Shown here: one piece after another, positions 27,679 to 35,415 of the stretch | How positions within the stretch are numbered: the first letter of the stretch is position 1 | Layout: each line of letters opens with the position of its first letter | NCBI RefSeq assembly: GCF_003121405.1 | Contig: NZ_QBUY01000010.1 | Coordinates: 1-64,000 of the forward strand | DNA from: Paraburkholderia sp. C35 | Lineage (GTDB): Bacteria; Pseudomonadota; Gammaproteobacteria; Burkholderiales; Burkholderiaceae | Direction of reading: 5' to 3' | Length of the DNA stretch: 64,000 nucleotides | Notes under the pieces: model-generated | The model's input: only the letters and a program-made list of their open reading frames with translations | What the model was told of the DNA's origin: nothing | The model's database searches: none | Program-made: the position numbers and the translations under genes

Positions 27679-28140
27679 TTACTCAATGACCAATCTGCGG
27701 ACGGCACGCGCACGACAGTTGGTGTCGTCCTTGTGGTTGAAGTGCTGGCTGCCGCCGTCGAAGCCCTGGTACCAGGCGTAGGCGCTGTCCGACTCGTGCG
27801 TCTCGTTCGACCAGTAGTAAGCCGATTGAAACTCGCCTTTCAGGTTGGCGAACAGCAATGACTGCTCGCGACGCGTCGGCAATCCACCACCTTGCTTATC
27901 TGCCCACGCGGTAGCGTCGCCCCAGCTTGAGCCGTCGGCATCGCTGGGCAGCAGGATGAGGTGGTGCGACGGCGTGCCGTCTTCGTCGAGTACGAGACCC
28001 GCGTACCGCTCGCCCGGCGCAAGCGTGATGGTCGATGCCGCGATCTCGACCGTTGTGCTGGTCGACTGTTTCTTGAAGCCCTCGATCAGCGCGCTGATCT
28101 CGGACTGCTTGGCCTCAATGGCTTCAAGCGTGATGGTCAT
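27679..28140 (-). CDS. DGR target protein 1, C-type-lectin-like (DUF1566-like)
   Basis: 153 residues. The N-terminal helix (about 1-30, a possible coiled coil) precedes a CLec-type domain: GERYAGLVLDEDG, HHLILLPSDADG, LPTRREQSLLFAN, YYWSNET, then the variable segment AYAWYQGFDGGSQHFNHK and CRARAVRRL. VR1 differs from the TR at 10 adenines, changing 8 residues. GAGGAG precedes the ATG. No signal peptide or membrane segment, so it should be cytosolic unless carried by a partner. It overlaps nothing and follows target 2 by 30 bp. Confidence 0.93.
   Translation of the reverse strand: MTITLEAIEAKQSEISALIEGFKKQSTSTTVEIAASTITLAPGERYAGLVLDEDGTPSHHLILLPSDADGSSWGDATAWADKQGGGLPTRREQSLLFANLKGEFQSAYYWSNETHESDSAYAWYQGFDGGSQHFNHKDDTNCRARAVRRLVIE
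27693..27784 (-). repeat. DGR variable repeat VR1
   Basis: 92 bp at the 3' end of target 1. It has ten substitutions against the TR, all at coding-strand adenines; the 27-bp IMH-like end is identical. Confidence 0.95.
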
Positions 28141-28170
28141 TGCTGACGCTCCTCGAAAATGGATGAATGA

Positions 28171-28533
28171 TTAAATCGACAATCTGCGGACGGCACGCGC
28201 ACGACAGTCGTTGCTGACCTTGCGGTCGTAGTTCTGGTAGCCGTCGTCGAAGCCCTGGAACCAGGCGTAGGCGTCATTGCGGTGGTAGGACTCATTGCTC
28301 CAGTACCAGTCTTCCTTGAACTGATCACGGTGGTTCTCCCACAACATAGCCTGCTCGACGCGGTTCGGAAGATCGCCGCCGATGCTCTTCGCCCATTCGA
28401 GCTGCTTGGCCCACGATGCTTCTTCGTTGTCGCCGGGCAGGAGGACCACGTGATAGAAGTCGCCGTTCTTGTCGCCGACGGCACCGACGTAGATCTCGCC
28501 TTCTGCGAGCGGGGGAATCGAAAGCTGTTGCAT
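28171..28533 (-). CDS. DGR target protein 2, C-type-lectin-like (DUF1566-like)
   Basis: 120 residues from ATG 28533 (GAGGAGCATTC upstream). Same domain as target 1 without the N-terminal helix: GEIYVGAVGDKNG, HVVLLPGDNEE, LPNRVEQAMLWEN, WYWSNES, variable segment AYAWFQGFDDGYQNYDRK and CRARAVRRLSI. VR2 carries 11 adenine-site changes affecting 10 residues. It is cytosolic by sequence. It heads the DGR cassette. Confidence 0.93.
   Translation of the reverse strand: MQQLSIPPLAEGEIYVGAVGDKNGDFYHVVLLPGDNEEASWAKQLEWAKSIGGDLPNRVEQAMLWENHRDQFKEDWYWSNESYHRNDAYAWFQGFDDGYQNYDRKVSNDCRARAVRRLSI
28182..28273 (-). repeat. DGR variable repeat VR2
   Basis: 92 bp, eleven substitutions against the TR, all at coding-strand adenines, including one that turns the first Tyr codon (AYAWYQ) to Phe. 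Confidence 0.95.
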
Positions 28534-28604
28534 GAATGCTCCTCGGAATTTTTCAAAAAGCGCCCGGCACAGGGCCGGGCCAAGCACGCGCACGTCTTCG
28601 AGCG

Positions 28605-28793
28605 TTAGCTCGATTCCGTACTCAATTGCGCGTCGAGCGCGCGGATTCGTTCAACAATGTGGTCGGGCAGGGCGATGGCCTGTCCACCGTGAAGTGCGTT
28701 GAAAGCTGGCGCCAGATCCTCGCGATCGGATGGATCAAGATCGGCGAGCTCAAGACGCTTCAATGCGACGTAGATCGGTTCGCTCGTCGTCAC
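28605..28793 (-). CDS. Small acidic phage protein
   Basis: 62 residues from GTG 28793, which overlaps the upstream stop (GTGA) and follows GAGGTGG. VTTSEPIYVALKRLELADLD and LPDHIVERIRALDAQL suggest two helices. No known family. Confidence 0.6.
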   Translation of the reverse strand: MTTSEPIYVALKRLELADLDPSDREDLAPAFNALHGGQAIALPDHIVERIRALDAQLSTESS

Positions 28794-29533
28794 GCGGCCA
28801 CCTCGACCATCTTCGAACGCTCGAGCCACGACTCCCACATCGCTTCACGCACGATGCTGGGCTGTCCGGAATTCTCGGGACGCGCGCCAAACCATGTCTC
28901 GAAACGACGACGCTCGTCGTACTGGTCAAGCTGCGTCTGAAGTGATGCACACCGGGCGCGCAATGTCTTCGCTTCTTTCTCAGACGCGTCGAGTTTTTCG
29001 ATCACCTTGTTCAATTCCTTGACGTTGATCGCGTGCGCTTCCTTCTCACGATCGAGCTCGGCACGAATCATCGCGGTTGCGCCTGCGTCGCCTGAGCTTT
29101 GCTCCGAGCGAGTCCGGGCATGCGCTTCCTTCTCCGATTCCAGCGCTTCACGCACGATGCTCAGCTGATCCTGCAAAGCGACGTTCTGTTCCCGGAGTGC
29201 TTCCACGCGAAGGAGTTCGGCACTGCTAGTCGAGCATTCGTTCGTGTTCATGGTTTTCTGAATGAAAGTTGCGCTTGCTGGTATCCGTGTCGGGTGCATC
29301 TCGACACCACCTGCCTTGCTTGAAGAAAGCCAGTAGACGTATTCACTGGCCACCTTCGACTTACCGGCCTGCATCCGACGCTCGACAATTCCAGAGCTCA
29401 CCATCGTGTTGAGCTCGCGCGCGACGTGCAGACGGTCGACGCCGATCTTGTCCGCTATGACCTTGGCGGTTGCCTCGGGGACGGTGCCGAGGTACTTCTC
29501 GATGTCCGCTCTCACAATTCCTCCAAGGGACAT
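28790..29533 (-). CDS. Winged-helix plus coiled-coil phage protein
   Basis: 247 residues. The N-terminus (about 1-65; KVIADKIGVDRLHVARELNTMVSSGIVERR in pieces) is a winged helix. Residues about 105-200 form a long coiled coil (EALREQNVALQDQLSIVREA). The C-terminus is WFGARPENSGQP onward. It may be a DNA-binding replication or recombination accessory protein. Position is between the annealing/exonuclease genes and the DGR. Confidence 0.7.
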   Translation of the reverse strand: MSLGGIVRADIEKYLGTVPEATAKVIADKIGVDRLHVARELNTMVSSGIVERRMQAGKSKVASEYVYWLSSSKAGGVEMHPTRIPASATFIQKTMNTNECSTSSAELLRVEALREQNVALQDQLSIVREALESEKEAHARTRSEQSSGDAGATAMIRAELDREKEAHAINVKELNKVIEKLDASEKEAKTLRARCASLQTQLDQYDERRRFETWFGARPENSGQPSIVREAMWESWLERSKMVEVAA

Positions 29534-29625
29534 TCAGATGGGTCGGGTACTCACCGGGCCGGTTGGAGATTCACGCTGATCGGGACAGCTTCATCCTGTC
29601 GGCAGGCGGCTTTCCCCGAAACTGG

Positions 29626-30213
29626 TTAGTCGATCAGCTCGGTCTGCTTCTTGCGACCGCGCGCCTTCTTCAGCCGATCGGCGATCTCGTTCGCGCCCTT
29701 GCCGGTGTCAGGTGCTTCATCGTCACTTCCGCCTTCTGCTTCAGGATCGAGAGTCACGAAGACTTCCTGATTCAGCTTGCCTGCGATCTTCCCGATCTGT
29801 TCGTCGCTCGGATGACAGCGCACCTGATACGAGACAACGACGGTGCCACCCTGCTTGGGTTCGATAACGAACTTGCGTACCTTGCAGTCGCCGAAAGTGA
29901 TGTCGGCCTTGCCGCTCGCGCCGATGTGCACTGTGACGCTCGCGTTCTCGTACGTGTCGTCCCACTTGATCGGGCCCATCTTCGGATGCCTGACCACCGT
30001 CATGTGCTCGGCGTCGGGGTTGACCTCCTGTTGCGGGCTGTCTTCCTTTTCGAACAGTGTCGATTTCAGCGTCGGCGCGAACATCGCCAGCACCTGATTG
30101 CTGGTGGTGTAGCGAAGATCGATGTCCATCGCATTGACGTCCTGATTGCCGTGCTTTTCCTGGCCGACGTTGATGTGACTGATGCGCGTCAACTGTCGCT
30201 CGTACTCGAACAT
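29626..30213 (-). CDS. Hypothetical phage protein next to recombination genes
   Basis: 195 residues. A beta-rich core (IKWDDTYENASVTVHIGASG, FGDCKVRKFVIEPKQGG) is followed by an acidic stretch (about 150-175) and a Lys/Arg-rich end. An acidic tail after a beta domain resembles single-strand-binding proteins, and the neighbours are ERF and YqaJ, but no SSB signature is clear. Function left open. Confidence 0.65.
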   Translation of the reverse strand: MFEYERQLTRISHINVGQEKHGNQDVNAMDIDLRYTTSNQVLAMFAPTLKSTLFEKEDSPQQEVNPDAEHMTVVRHPKMGPIKWDDTYENASVTVHIGASGKADITFGDCKVRKFVIEPKQGGTVVVSYQVRCHPSDEQIGKIAGKLNQEVFVTLDPEAEGGSDDEAPDTGKGANEIADRLKKARGRKKQTELID

Positions 30214-30240
30214 TCGTTTCTCCTTCGTGGATCGGATGAG

Positions 30241-31839
30241 TTACGCCAATGAAAGTGGCGGATTGGTCAGTTCCGCTTCGAAGTTGATTTCGATGAGCCA
30301 CTTGGCCGCTACGGCTTCGCCTACGCCGTATGAATTAGCGACGAGTTGGGCGATTTGCGCGGCCGTCGGGCGGACGATGCGTCGGCTACCACCACGCGGT
30401 ACGGGCTTACCAGTGCCTGCGGCAGCGGCAACCGGGGCGGCAGATGTCGAGGTAGGAGTAGCCGCCGCCTCTGCGGTCCCACCAGCCTTTCCCGGATCTT
30501 CAGTGGTCGCAGCGCGCTCGGCCGCTTCTGCTCGCTGGCGTTGAGCCAGTTCCAGACGTTCCGCCTCGACCTTCTTGTGCTGGTCGATACGTGTCGACAC
30601 GAGCAGCTTGAAGTCCTCGGCCGGTTTCTGGATAACCGTCTGCAGGTCGCGGAACAGGAAGCCGTATTCCTCATCCTTGGGGCGATACCAGTCAAGCTTC
30701 GAGCGCAGTTCGCGCGCGGCCGCGTCGGCGTCGATCTTTCCATTTGCGACGGCCGTGTCGATCGCTTCGTGCAGACTGGCCAGCGTGCGCTTGTTCTTTG
30801 CGGCACTGATGAAGTCGGGAGCGGCAACATCGAGCCGCACCATGTTCAGTTCGGCATTGAGCGCGGCGACATGGTCAGCAAAGAGCTTGCGGCCGTCGGC
30901 GATGATCCCGGTCTTGATCTCTTCCTTGCGGGTCTTGACCAGCTTGTCGAGGTCGAGGCGCTTGCGACGCAGCTGCTCCTTAATGCTATCGATCGTGCGC
31001 ATCATGTCGTCGATCGTAGCCGTCTGCGCGATGGCCGCGCTCTTCGCAACTTCGAGCTCCTTTTCCGCCTTCTCGCAAAACTTGACCGTCTCTTCCGCGT
31101 TTGCGAAATCTTCGTCGGTCTTCAGTTCCGTCTTGATGTTTGCGATGAACGACTCTGCAGCCTGCTTGAAGCGCGGCAGGTTGCTGGTGACGACCTTGCC
31201 TTCGATCTGCACGGCGAGCGTCGGCAAGCCCATGATCACGTCGGCTTGCGGCTTTTCCCTGATGCTCCGCGGCTCATAAGAGGCAAGATCCTTTTCGAAC
31301 TGTGCCCAACCGGCGCGTAGCCGTTCGAACCATGTCGGGTCCGGCTTGATCCACATGGAAACCATGCCATCACGCGTGCCGTCAGAGCACGAGAACATCA
31401 GTCGACGAGCGCCCGTCACCATCAGGATCTGTTGGGCCTGAGGCATGTGCTCTTCGGGCAGCACGCGTTGCTTGATCGACGCGAACAATGCCTCGTTGTA
31501 TTGCTTGTGTTCCCACGTCGTGTCTTCGTCGAGCGTCAGGCCGTCGCACGATGCCGAGAGCACGTCGTCAGAACAGGTGACCGGATAGAGATCGTCACCG
31601 ATAATTTCTTCGGCAAACGGACGGGCGAGCGCCTCCAGTTCGTGACCGCGATCGAGCACGTGCTCCTGAAACCAGTCGCTGTATTCCTTCGCCGTGCCAG
31701 TGTGCTTCATGTGAAGCAGCTCGTTGCGCTTCACGTTCTTCGAGATGCCGAGCATTGCGGCGGCTTCCGATGCGCCGAAGTGGTGGAGTCGGAATTCCAT
31801 CCATTCGTCGCTACCTTGAATGAGATCGTGCGTGTGCAT
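30241..31839 (-). CDS. YqaJ-family viral exonuclease
   Basis: 532 residues. The N-terminal YqaJ (lambda-exonuclease-like) domain spans about 8-215: GSDEWMEFRLHHFGASEAA, GHELEALARPFAEE, then the D-x(n)-E-x-K core around SCDGLTLDEDTTWEHKQY. A long helical region (about 215-440) and a Pro/Ala/Thr-rich linker lead to a small C-terminal domain. It likely resects dsDNA ends for the ERF annealing protein encoded just upstream. It is longer than typical lambda-exo-like enzymes. Confidence 0.88.
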   Translation of the reverse strand: MHTHDLIQGSDEWMEFRLHHFGASEAAAMLGISKNVKRNELLHMKHTGTAKEYSDWFQEHVLDRGHELEALARPFAEEIIGDDLYPVTCSDDVLSASCDGLTLDEDTTWEHKQYNEALFASIKQRVLPEEHMPQAQQILMVTGARRLMFSCSDGTRDGMVSMWIKPDPTWFERLRAGWAQFEKDLASYEPRSIREKPQADVIMGLPTLAVQIEGKVVTSNLPRFKQAAESFIANIKTELKTDEDFANAEETVKFCEKAEKELEVAKSAAIAQTATIDDMMRTIDSIKEQLRRKRLDLDKLVKTRKEEIKTGIIADGRKLFADHVAALNAELNMVRLDVAAPDFISAAKNKRTLASLHEAIDTAVANGKIDADAAARELRSKLDWYRPKDEEYGFLFRDLQTVIQKPAEDFKLLVSTRIDQHKKVEAERLELAQRQRAEAAERAATTEDPGKAGGTAEAAATPTSTSAAPVAAAAGTGKPVPRGGSRRIVRPTAAQIAQLVANSYGVGEAVAAKWLIEINFEAELTNPPLSLA

Positions 31840-31841
31840 GG

Positions 31842-32723
31842 TTATTGCGCTCCCTGATTTCCGTCGGCGTTAGCCCACGAACGGATTTCCTTCTTCTGCG
31901 CATCGGTCAGCGCAGAGCCGCGCGTTTCGATGAACGAGATCATTTTTTCGGGCGTCTTGCGGCCGGTTGTCACGACGATCTTCCAGTCGCCTTTGTTGGC
32001 GTTGAATTTCTCGTCGCTATAGATTGGCTTGTCGTTCGATTCGCCGGCACGCGTCTGCTGAGCCGGCTGTTGCTGTTGACCTTGCTGCTGATCGGCATCG
32101 CTGCTGCCCTGTCCGTCGTCGTCTTCGTCTTTCGTCGACATACCAGTCACGGCGAGCAATGTGTATCGCTGCAGATATGTAACGGTGCTCGCGACCTGCT
32201 GAATGGCATTCTTCTTACCGCTGGTGTCAGGCGCTCCGACCATAGTCACCGTCTTCGAATGACCAAGTTGGTGTGTGACAACGCAGTGGACCGTGATCTG
32301 GTTGCTTTGCTGCTGAACGTCCCAGCCGAACGACAATCCGTGACGGGCCATCGCCGGCGCGATCGCATCGGTTACGTCCGACAGCTGCGCGTGCTTGTAA
32401 CCAACGAAATCACCTTCCTTCGTGTGATATCCGACACCCTTGCGCTTGTAGATCTCGATCGGCTCGCGCTTGAAGGCAGACATGGCTGCTACGAAAGCTT
32501 TGGCCGCTTCGCGCTCTTCGAAACGCTGCTGCAGATCAAGCAGGCGCTCGAGCATGCCGATGTCGGCGCCTTTCTGGACGGCCAGTCTCAGCAAGTCGCC
32601 AGGCGTCGTCACACTGACGGCCGTCTGGGCAACTGGCTGTTCTTGCTGCACCGCCGGCAACTTGGCCGACGGCGCTTCGGCGGATTCGACGTCGATGACG
32701 TCGGCCATAGTTGCGTTCGTCAT
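31842..32723 (-). CDS. ERF-family single-strand annealing recombinase
   Basis: 293 residues. ERF core at about 65-205: YHTKEGDFVGYKHAQLSDV, APAMARHGLSFGWDV, then KKNAIQQVASTVTYLQRYTL. A Gln-rich low-complexity linker (about 212-235) leads to a small C-terminal region. It anneals homologous single strands and pairs with the YqaJ exonuclease two bases downstream. ATG overlaps the KTSC gene stop by 4 bp. Confidence 0.92.
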   Translation of the reverse strand: MTNATMADVIDVESAEAPSAKLPAVQQEQPVAQTAVSVTTPGDLLRLAVQKGADIGMLERLLDLQQRFEEREAAKAFVAAMSAFKREPIEIYKRKGVGYHTKEGDFVGYKHAQLSDVTDAIAPAMARHGLSFGWDVQQQSNQITVHCVVTHQLGHSKTVTMVGAPDTSGKKNAIQQVASTVTYLQRYTLLAVTGMSTKDEDDDGQGSSDADQQQGQQQQPAQQTRAGESNDKPIYSDEKFNANKGDWKIVVTTGRKTPEKMISFIETRGSALTDAQKKEIRSWANADGNQGAQ

Positions 32724-33007
32724 GCTTGCTCCGGATCCGTTTCGATGCGCGCGTACGGGTACGTAGTCGCATTCGGTTTGATGTTCTTGTAGAAGTGGCT
32801 ACCGATCGACTCAGCGCCCTTGAAATGCTCGAACTCCTCTGCATCGAAATTCGAGTAGTGGTACAGCGAACCCGGTCCGCCCTCCTTGTCCTTGAATTGG
32901 ACCGCGAGCGTATTCGTCGCCGGGTCGTGGCCGATTGCGTGGATCTGAGACGATTCCACCGTCGACAGTGCGATCGGTGCACGGCTGATTTGAGGCTTGT
33001 CACTCAT
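32720..33007 (-). CDS. KTSC-domain protein
   Basis: 95 residues. STVESSQIHAIGHDPATN, LYHYSNFDAEEFEHFKGAES and SHFYKNIK match the KTSC domain found in phage and plasmid proteins. Role not established. Its start overlaps the preceding membrane micro-protein. Confidence 0.85.
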   Translation of the reverse strand: MSDKPQISRAPIALSTVESSQIHAIGHDPATNTLAVQFKDKEGGPGSLYHYSNFDAEEFEHFKGAESIGSHFYKNIKPNATTYPYARIETDPEQA

Positions 33008-33168
33008 GTTGCGCTCCTGTGTGAAGAGAGAAATTGCAGTCGCAGCGCCGAATCGTTGTCACGATCGACTTCACTTGCGATGTAAAGAACGGCGAAGCAT
33101 GCGATCAGGACCAATCCGAAGCAGATGCGCGGATGCTTTTCGTAGAAGCGATCGAAAGCTCGGATCAC
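33004..33168 (-). CDS. 54-residue single-pass membrane protein
   Basis: GTG 33168 follows GGAG by six bases. One transmembrane helix, ICFGLVLIACFAVLYIA (about 18-34), with basic residues on both sides. The stop overlaps the KTSC start (ATGA). Confidence 0.7.
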   Translation of the reverse strand: MIRAFDRFYEKHPRICFGLVLIACFAVLYIASEVDRDNDSALRLQFLSSHRSAT

Positions 33169-33169
33169 G

Positions 33170-33532
33170 TCATGCTCCTTTCGCTTTACCGAAGATGGCG
33201 AGCTCTCTCGCCTTTCGGGCCGAGATTTGAGGCGACCATGCGAGAAACTGGCCAACAATTTCTTGAGGTTTCATCCCGGGCGGGTACCTGTCGAAAACGA
33301 TATGCCGCTGCTCGTCGGAGCCGATCTCAATCCGGATCGTGTTCCAGACATCGCCTAGGTCCGCCCAGCCAAGTCCCTCGATCTGCACGGAAGTGATGTG
33401 CACGACAAAACCGAAAACTCGCGGCTTGCATCCTTTTCGACAGGCAATGACCTCGATATGGTCTCGCTCAACGAAGAACCGATCAGGAGCCAGCATGCAG
33501 ATCGGGCACGGCTTCAAAGTGATCTCGGCCAT
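33170..33532 (-). CDS. Zinc-finger phage protein, Lar-like
   Basis: 120 residues. LKPCPICMLAPDR and CRKGCKP give a four-cysteine zinc knuckle as in Lar/Com-type restriction-alleviation proteins (family motif LKPCPFCG). The C-terminal part is unrelated to Lar (ends FGKAKGA). Possible anti-restriction role is inference from the motif and early-gene position. Confidence 0.65.
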   Translation of the reverse strand: MAEITLKPCPICMLAPDRFFVERDHIEVIACRKGCKPRVFGFVVHITSVQIEGLGWADLGDVWNTIRIEIGSDEQRHIVFDRYPPGMKPQEIVGQFLAWSPQISARKARELAIFGKAKGA

Positions 33533-33533
33533 G

Positions 33534-33716
33534 TCAGCACACCTCATCGACGCATTCGCTGCAGCAGTTTCGGTAATCGACGTGCACGCTCTTGTTGCCC
33601 CAGTACTCGTTGCGGCCGATTCCGAAATCGCGCTGGACGATCACTGCGTCTTTCTCGCAGCTATCGCAGACGATGTGTTCCCCTGGAGCTTCGTCAGTGC
33701 GTTTGACTACGTTCAC
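33534..33716 (-). CDS. Small four-cysteine zinc protein
   Basis: 60 residues from GTG 33716, overlapping the upstream stop (GTGA) with AGAGGT upstream. CDSC and CCSEC pairs flank a strand-rich segment, a likely treble-clef or zinc ribbon. No specific family. Confidence 0.6.
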   Translation of the reverse strand: MNVVKRTDEAPGEHIVCDSCEKDAVIVQRDFGIGRNEYWGNKSVHVDYRNCCSECVDEVC

Positions 33717-33901
33717 GCCAGACCTCTCACGTTCGTGTGGACGAAGACGCGCGCGACGTTCGGCGGAACCCATGCACCACCGATCCGGACGCGCGGCTCA
33801 ACGCCGCGACGCACCAGTTCTGCCTTAGCCGCAGCCTGACGGCGCTTCGTGCGTTCGAGCAGCATTTCGTACTTCAGGTCAATGACGCGATCCTTCAGCA
33901 T
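33713..33901 (-). CDS. Small basic phage protein
   Basis: 62 residues, GGAGGCGG before the ATG. A helical basic N-terminus (YEMLLERTKRRQAAAKAELV) precedes GGAWVPPNVARVFVH. Unknown. Confidence 0.6.
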   Translation of the reverse strand: MLKDRVIDLKYEMLLERTKRRQAAAKAELVRRGVEPRVRIGGAWVPPNVARVFVHTNVRGLA

Positions 33902-33913
33902 GTCCGCCTCCGT

Positions 33914-34438
33914 TCAGTTGCCAGCGACGCGATAGTTCGCTGGCTGCGTGTCTGTGCGGGATTCCAGTTCTGCCGGCTTGAGTGAGCAGTCGAAGCCCGC
34001 CGCGCGGTATGCGTCATAGACCTCTTTGCTCACCTGACAACGGATCAGAACAGCGGCCTTCTGAAGATTGGCCTTCACGGTTGCGTCTTCCGTCACCGTC
34101 GACTGGCGAACGGTCTCTGCTGCCGCAACTTCGAGCTTGCAGTCCTGCAGGCTGTGTGAAGCGCCACCGACCAACGACACGCCAGCGATCGCGCCGCCGA
34201 ATTGAACCGTCTGTCCGCAGTTCATCTGCGAGAAGCTCGACGCGTACGCACCGAGGACGGGCGCGCTCACGTTACGAATCGTCTCCGTGGTGTGCTCGGG
34301 CGTCTGGCTGAACTGGATCGAACCTTGTGCCGTCGAGCTCGACGAAGACTGTTGCGATGCGTTCGCCGTCGTCGATTGAGCGTGTGCGTATCCCGACGCA
34401 CTGAGTGCTAGAATCAGAACCGCTGTGAACTTGTTCAT
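33914..34438 (-). CDS. Exported phage-encoded protein
   Basis: 174 residues. Sec signal peptide MNKFTAVLILALSASGYAHA with AHA cleavage site, then a Ser/Gln-rich linker and a domain with four cysteines (CGQTVQFGG, LQDCKLEVA, IRCQVSKEVY, DCSLKPAE). ATG 34438 is used because it gives a proper signal peptide; GTG six bases upstream is possible. Periplasmic or secreted product of an early phage operon; possible lysogenic conversion or envelope role. Confidence 0.75.
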   Translation of the reverse strand: MNKFTAVLILALSASGYAHAQSTTANASQQSSSSSTAQGSIQFSQTPEHTTETIRNVSAPVLGAYASSFSQMNCGQTVQFGGAIAGVSLVGGASHSLQDCKLEVAAAETVRQSTVTEDATVKANLQKAAVLIRCQVSKEVYDAYRAAGFDCSLKPAELESRTDTQPANYRVAGN

Positions 34439-34460
34439 GGCCACCCCTCAGGTGTGTGGT

Positions 34461-34500
34461 AGTGAGGCCTCGGCTGTTCCCGCAGCTGAGGCCTTTTGTT
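34461..34500 (+). terminator. Terminator-like hairpin, rightward polarity
   Basis: AGGCCTCGGCTG pairs with CAGCTGAGGCCT (one G-T), followed by TTTTGTTTTT on the plus strand. The flanking genes run leftward, so it would not stop them; it may end an antisense transcript or be incidental. Confidence 0.4.
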
Positions 34501-34507
34501 TTTCTGA

Positions 34508-34921
34508 TCAGTACGAGTACGAACCCGACAGACCGCTCCAGCCAGACGACGAATAGTCGACGCCGGCACCGCCCTTCGAATCGCCGTAGCCGCTGCCCGT
34601 CGTCGATCCGCTCGAATAGCTGTACGTGCCGCTGGTGCCGTAAGCGCCGCTGACACTGCCGCCCAGACCCGCGACCGCGAAGCCGGCCGGCAGGACACCA
34701 ACGCCCATAGCCGTGCCGCCCGCTGCGACTCCGTATGCGCTCGACGTGCTGTACTGCGACGACGAACCGTTGCCGTTTTGGCCAGACTCGGCCATCGATC
34801 CGCCCGACAACGTCACCGAGCTGCTGAAGCCCCCACCGACGTTGAAGCTGCTGTCGGATCCGCCCGCGTGTGCGGCGCTCATTGCAACTGCGAGTACCGC
34901 CATAGCGATTGCTTTTTTCAT
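34508..34921 (-). CDS. Exported Gly/Ser/Tyr-rich phage protein
   Basis: 137 residues. Signal peptide MKKAIAMAVLAVAMSAAHA, then a low-complexity Gly/Ser/Tyr region to the end (SGAYGTSGTYSYSSGSTTG). No folded domain recognised. A second exported protein in the same operon as 33914-34438, suggesting a role in the lysogen envelope. Confidence 0.7.
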   Translation of the reverse strand: MKKAIAMAVLAVAMSAAHAGGSDSSFNVGGGFSSSVTLSGGSMAESGQNGNGSSSQYSTSSAYGVAAGGTAMGVGVLPAGFAVAGLGGSVSGAYGTSGTYSYSSGSTTGSGYGDSKGGAGVDYSSSGWSGLSGSYSY

Positions 34922-34964
34922 TTCCACTTTCCTCAGGTAGATGCGCGAGTCGGTCGCGCGGCCG

Positions 34965-35162
34965 TCAAAAACAGACAGGCTTGTTGATCAGCAGAAGCAA
35001 GATCGCGACGATCGCCGCCAGCGTCAGACCAACCAGCACGCCGTACGCGTGATCCAGCTGGCGCAGCTCAGACTCCGTCCACTGGTGCACCGGCTCACGG
35101 TCTTCACCACGAACGAATCTCGCCAGACGGCCGGCAAGACGATGGACGAGGTAGCGCCTCAC
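34965..35162 (-). CDS. 65-residue C-terminally anchored membrane protein
   Basis: GTG start overlaps the stop of the upstream micro-gene (GTGA). A basic N-terminal part (MRRYLVHRLAGRLARFVRGE) precedes a C-terminal transmembrane helix (GVLVGLTLAAIVAILLLLI). Resembles phage small membrane proteins; function unknown. Confidence 0.65.
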   Translation of the reverse strand: MRRYLVHRLAGRLARFVRGEDREPVHQWTESELRQLDHAYGVLVGLTLAAIVAILLLLINKPVCF

Positions 35163-35248
35163 TCCTTAACCCCTTCGCTACGCGTGGCGCCGCGAATGAA
35201 CAGGAGCGACATCGAGGCGACGATCAACCAGATTGCGAACCAGTTCAT
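35159..35248 (-). CDS. 29-residue membrane micro-protein
   Basis: MNWFAIWLIVASMSLLFIRG and nine more residues: a single transmembrane helix with a short charged tail. Its ATG overlaps the stop of the upstream gene (ATGA) and its own stop overlaps the next start (GTGA). The double coupling supports translation. Confidence 0.6.
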   Translation of the reverse strand: MNWFAIWLIVASMSLLFIRGATRSEGVKE

Positions 35249-35415
35249 TGCAACACCTGTGAGTGGGAGTACGGAACCGTGAAGTCGAGATCAGCTTCAC
35301 CCTTTAACCGGCGATTGAGGAAGTCTTCGTACGTGTCCGTTTCAGAATCCTCGGCCGGCTCAGAACCGCGAGTGAGCCAGTCATCGTGAGAGGAATGGTT
35401 ATCGACGTAGCGCAT
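35245..35415 (-). CDS. 56-residue acidic phage protein
   Basis: MRYVDNHSSHDDWLTRGSEP start, strongly acidic (SEPAEDSETDTYEDF). AGGAG eight bases before the ATG. The stop overlaps the next start (ATGA). No family recognised. Confidence 0.6.
   Translation of the reverse strand: MRYVDNHSSHDDWLTRGSEPAEDSETDTYEDFLNRRLKGEADLDFTVPYSHSQVLQ

Larger units (their letters stand above)
25940..28533 (-). mobile_element. Diversity-generating retroelement (DGR) cassette
   Basis: Order in the direction of transcription: target 2 with VR2, target 1 with VR1, avd, template repeat, reverse transcriptase. A third target with VR3 lies upstream at 36598-36984. All 33 TR/VR differences are at template adenines (coding strand), which defines adenine-specific mutagenic retrohoming. 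The cassette sits in the prophage early leftward operon. Confidence 0.95.

Noticed and set aside
34461..34500. Hairpin considered as the terminator of the 34508 gene
   Set aside because: The T-run is on the plus strand, the wrong side for leftward transcription.
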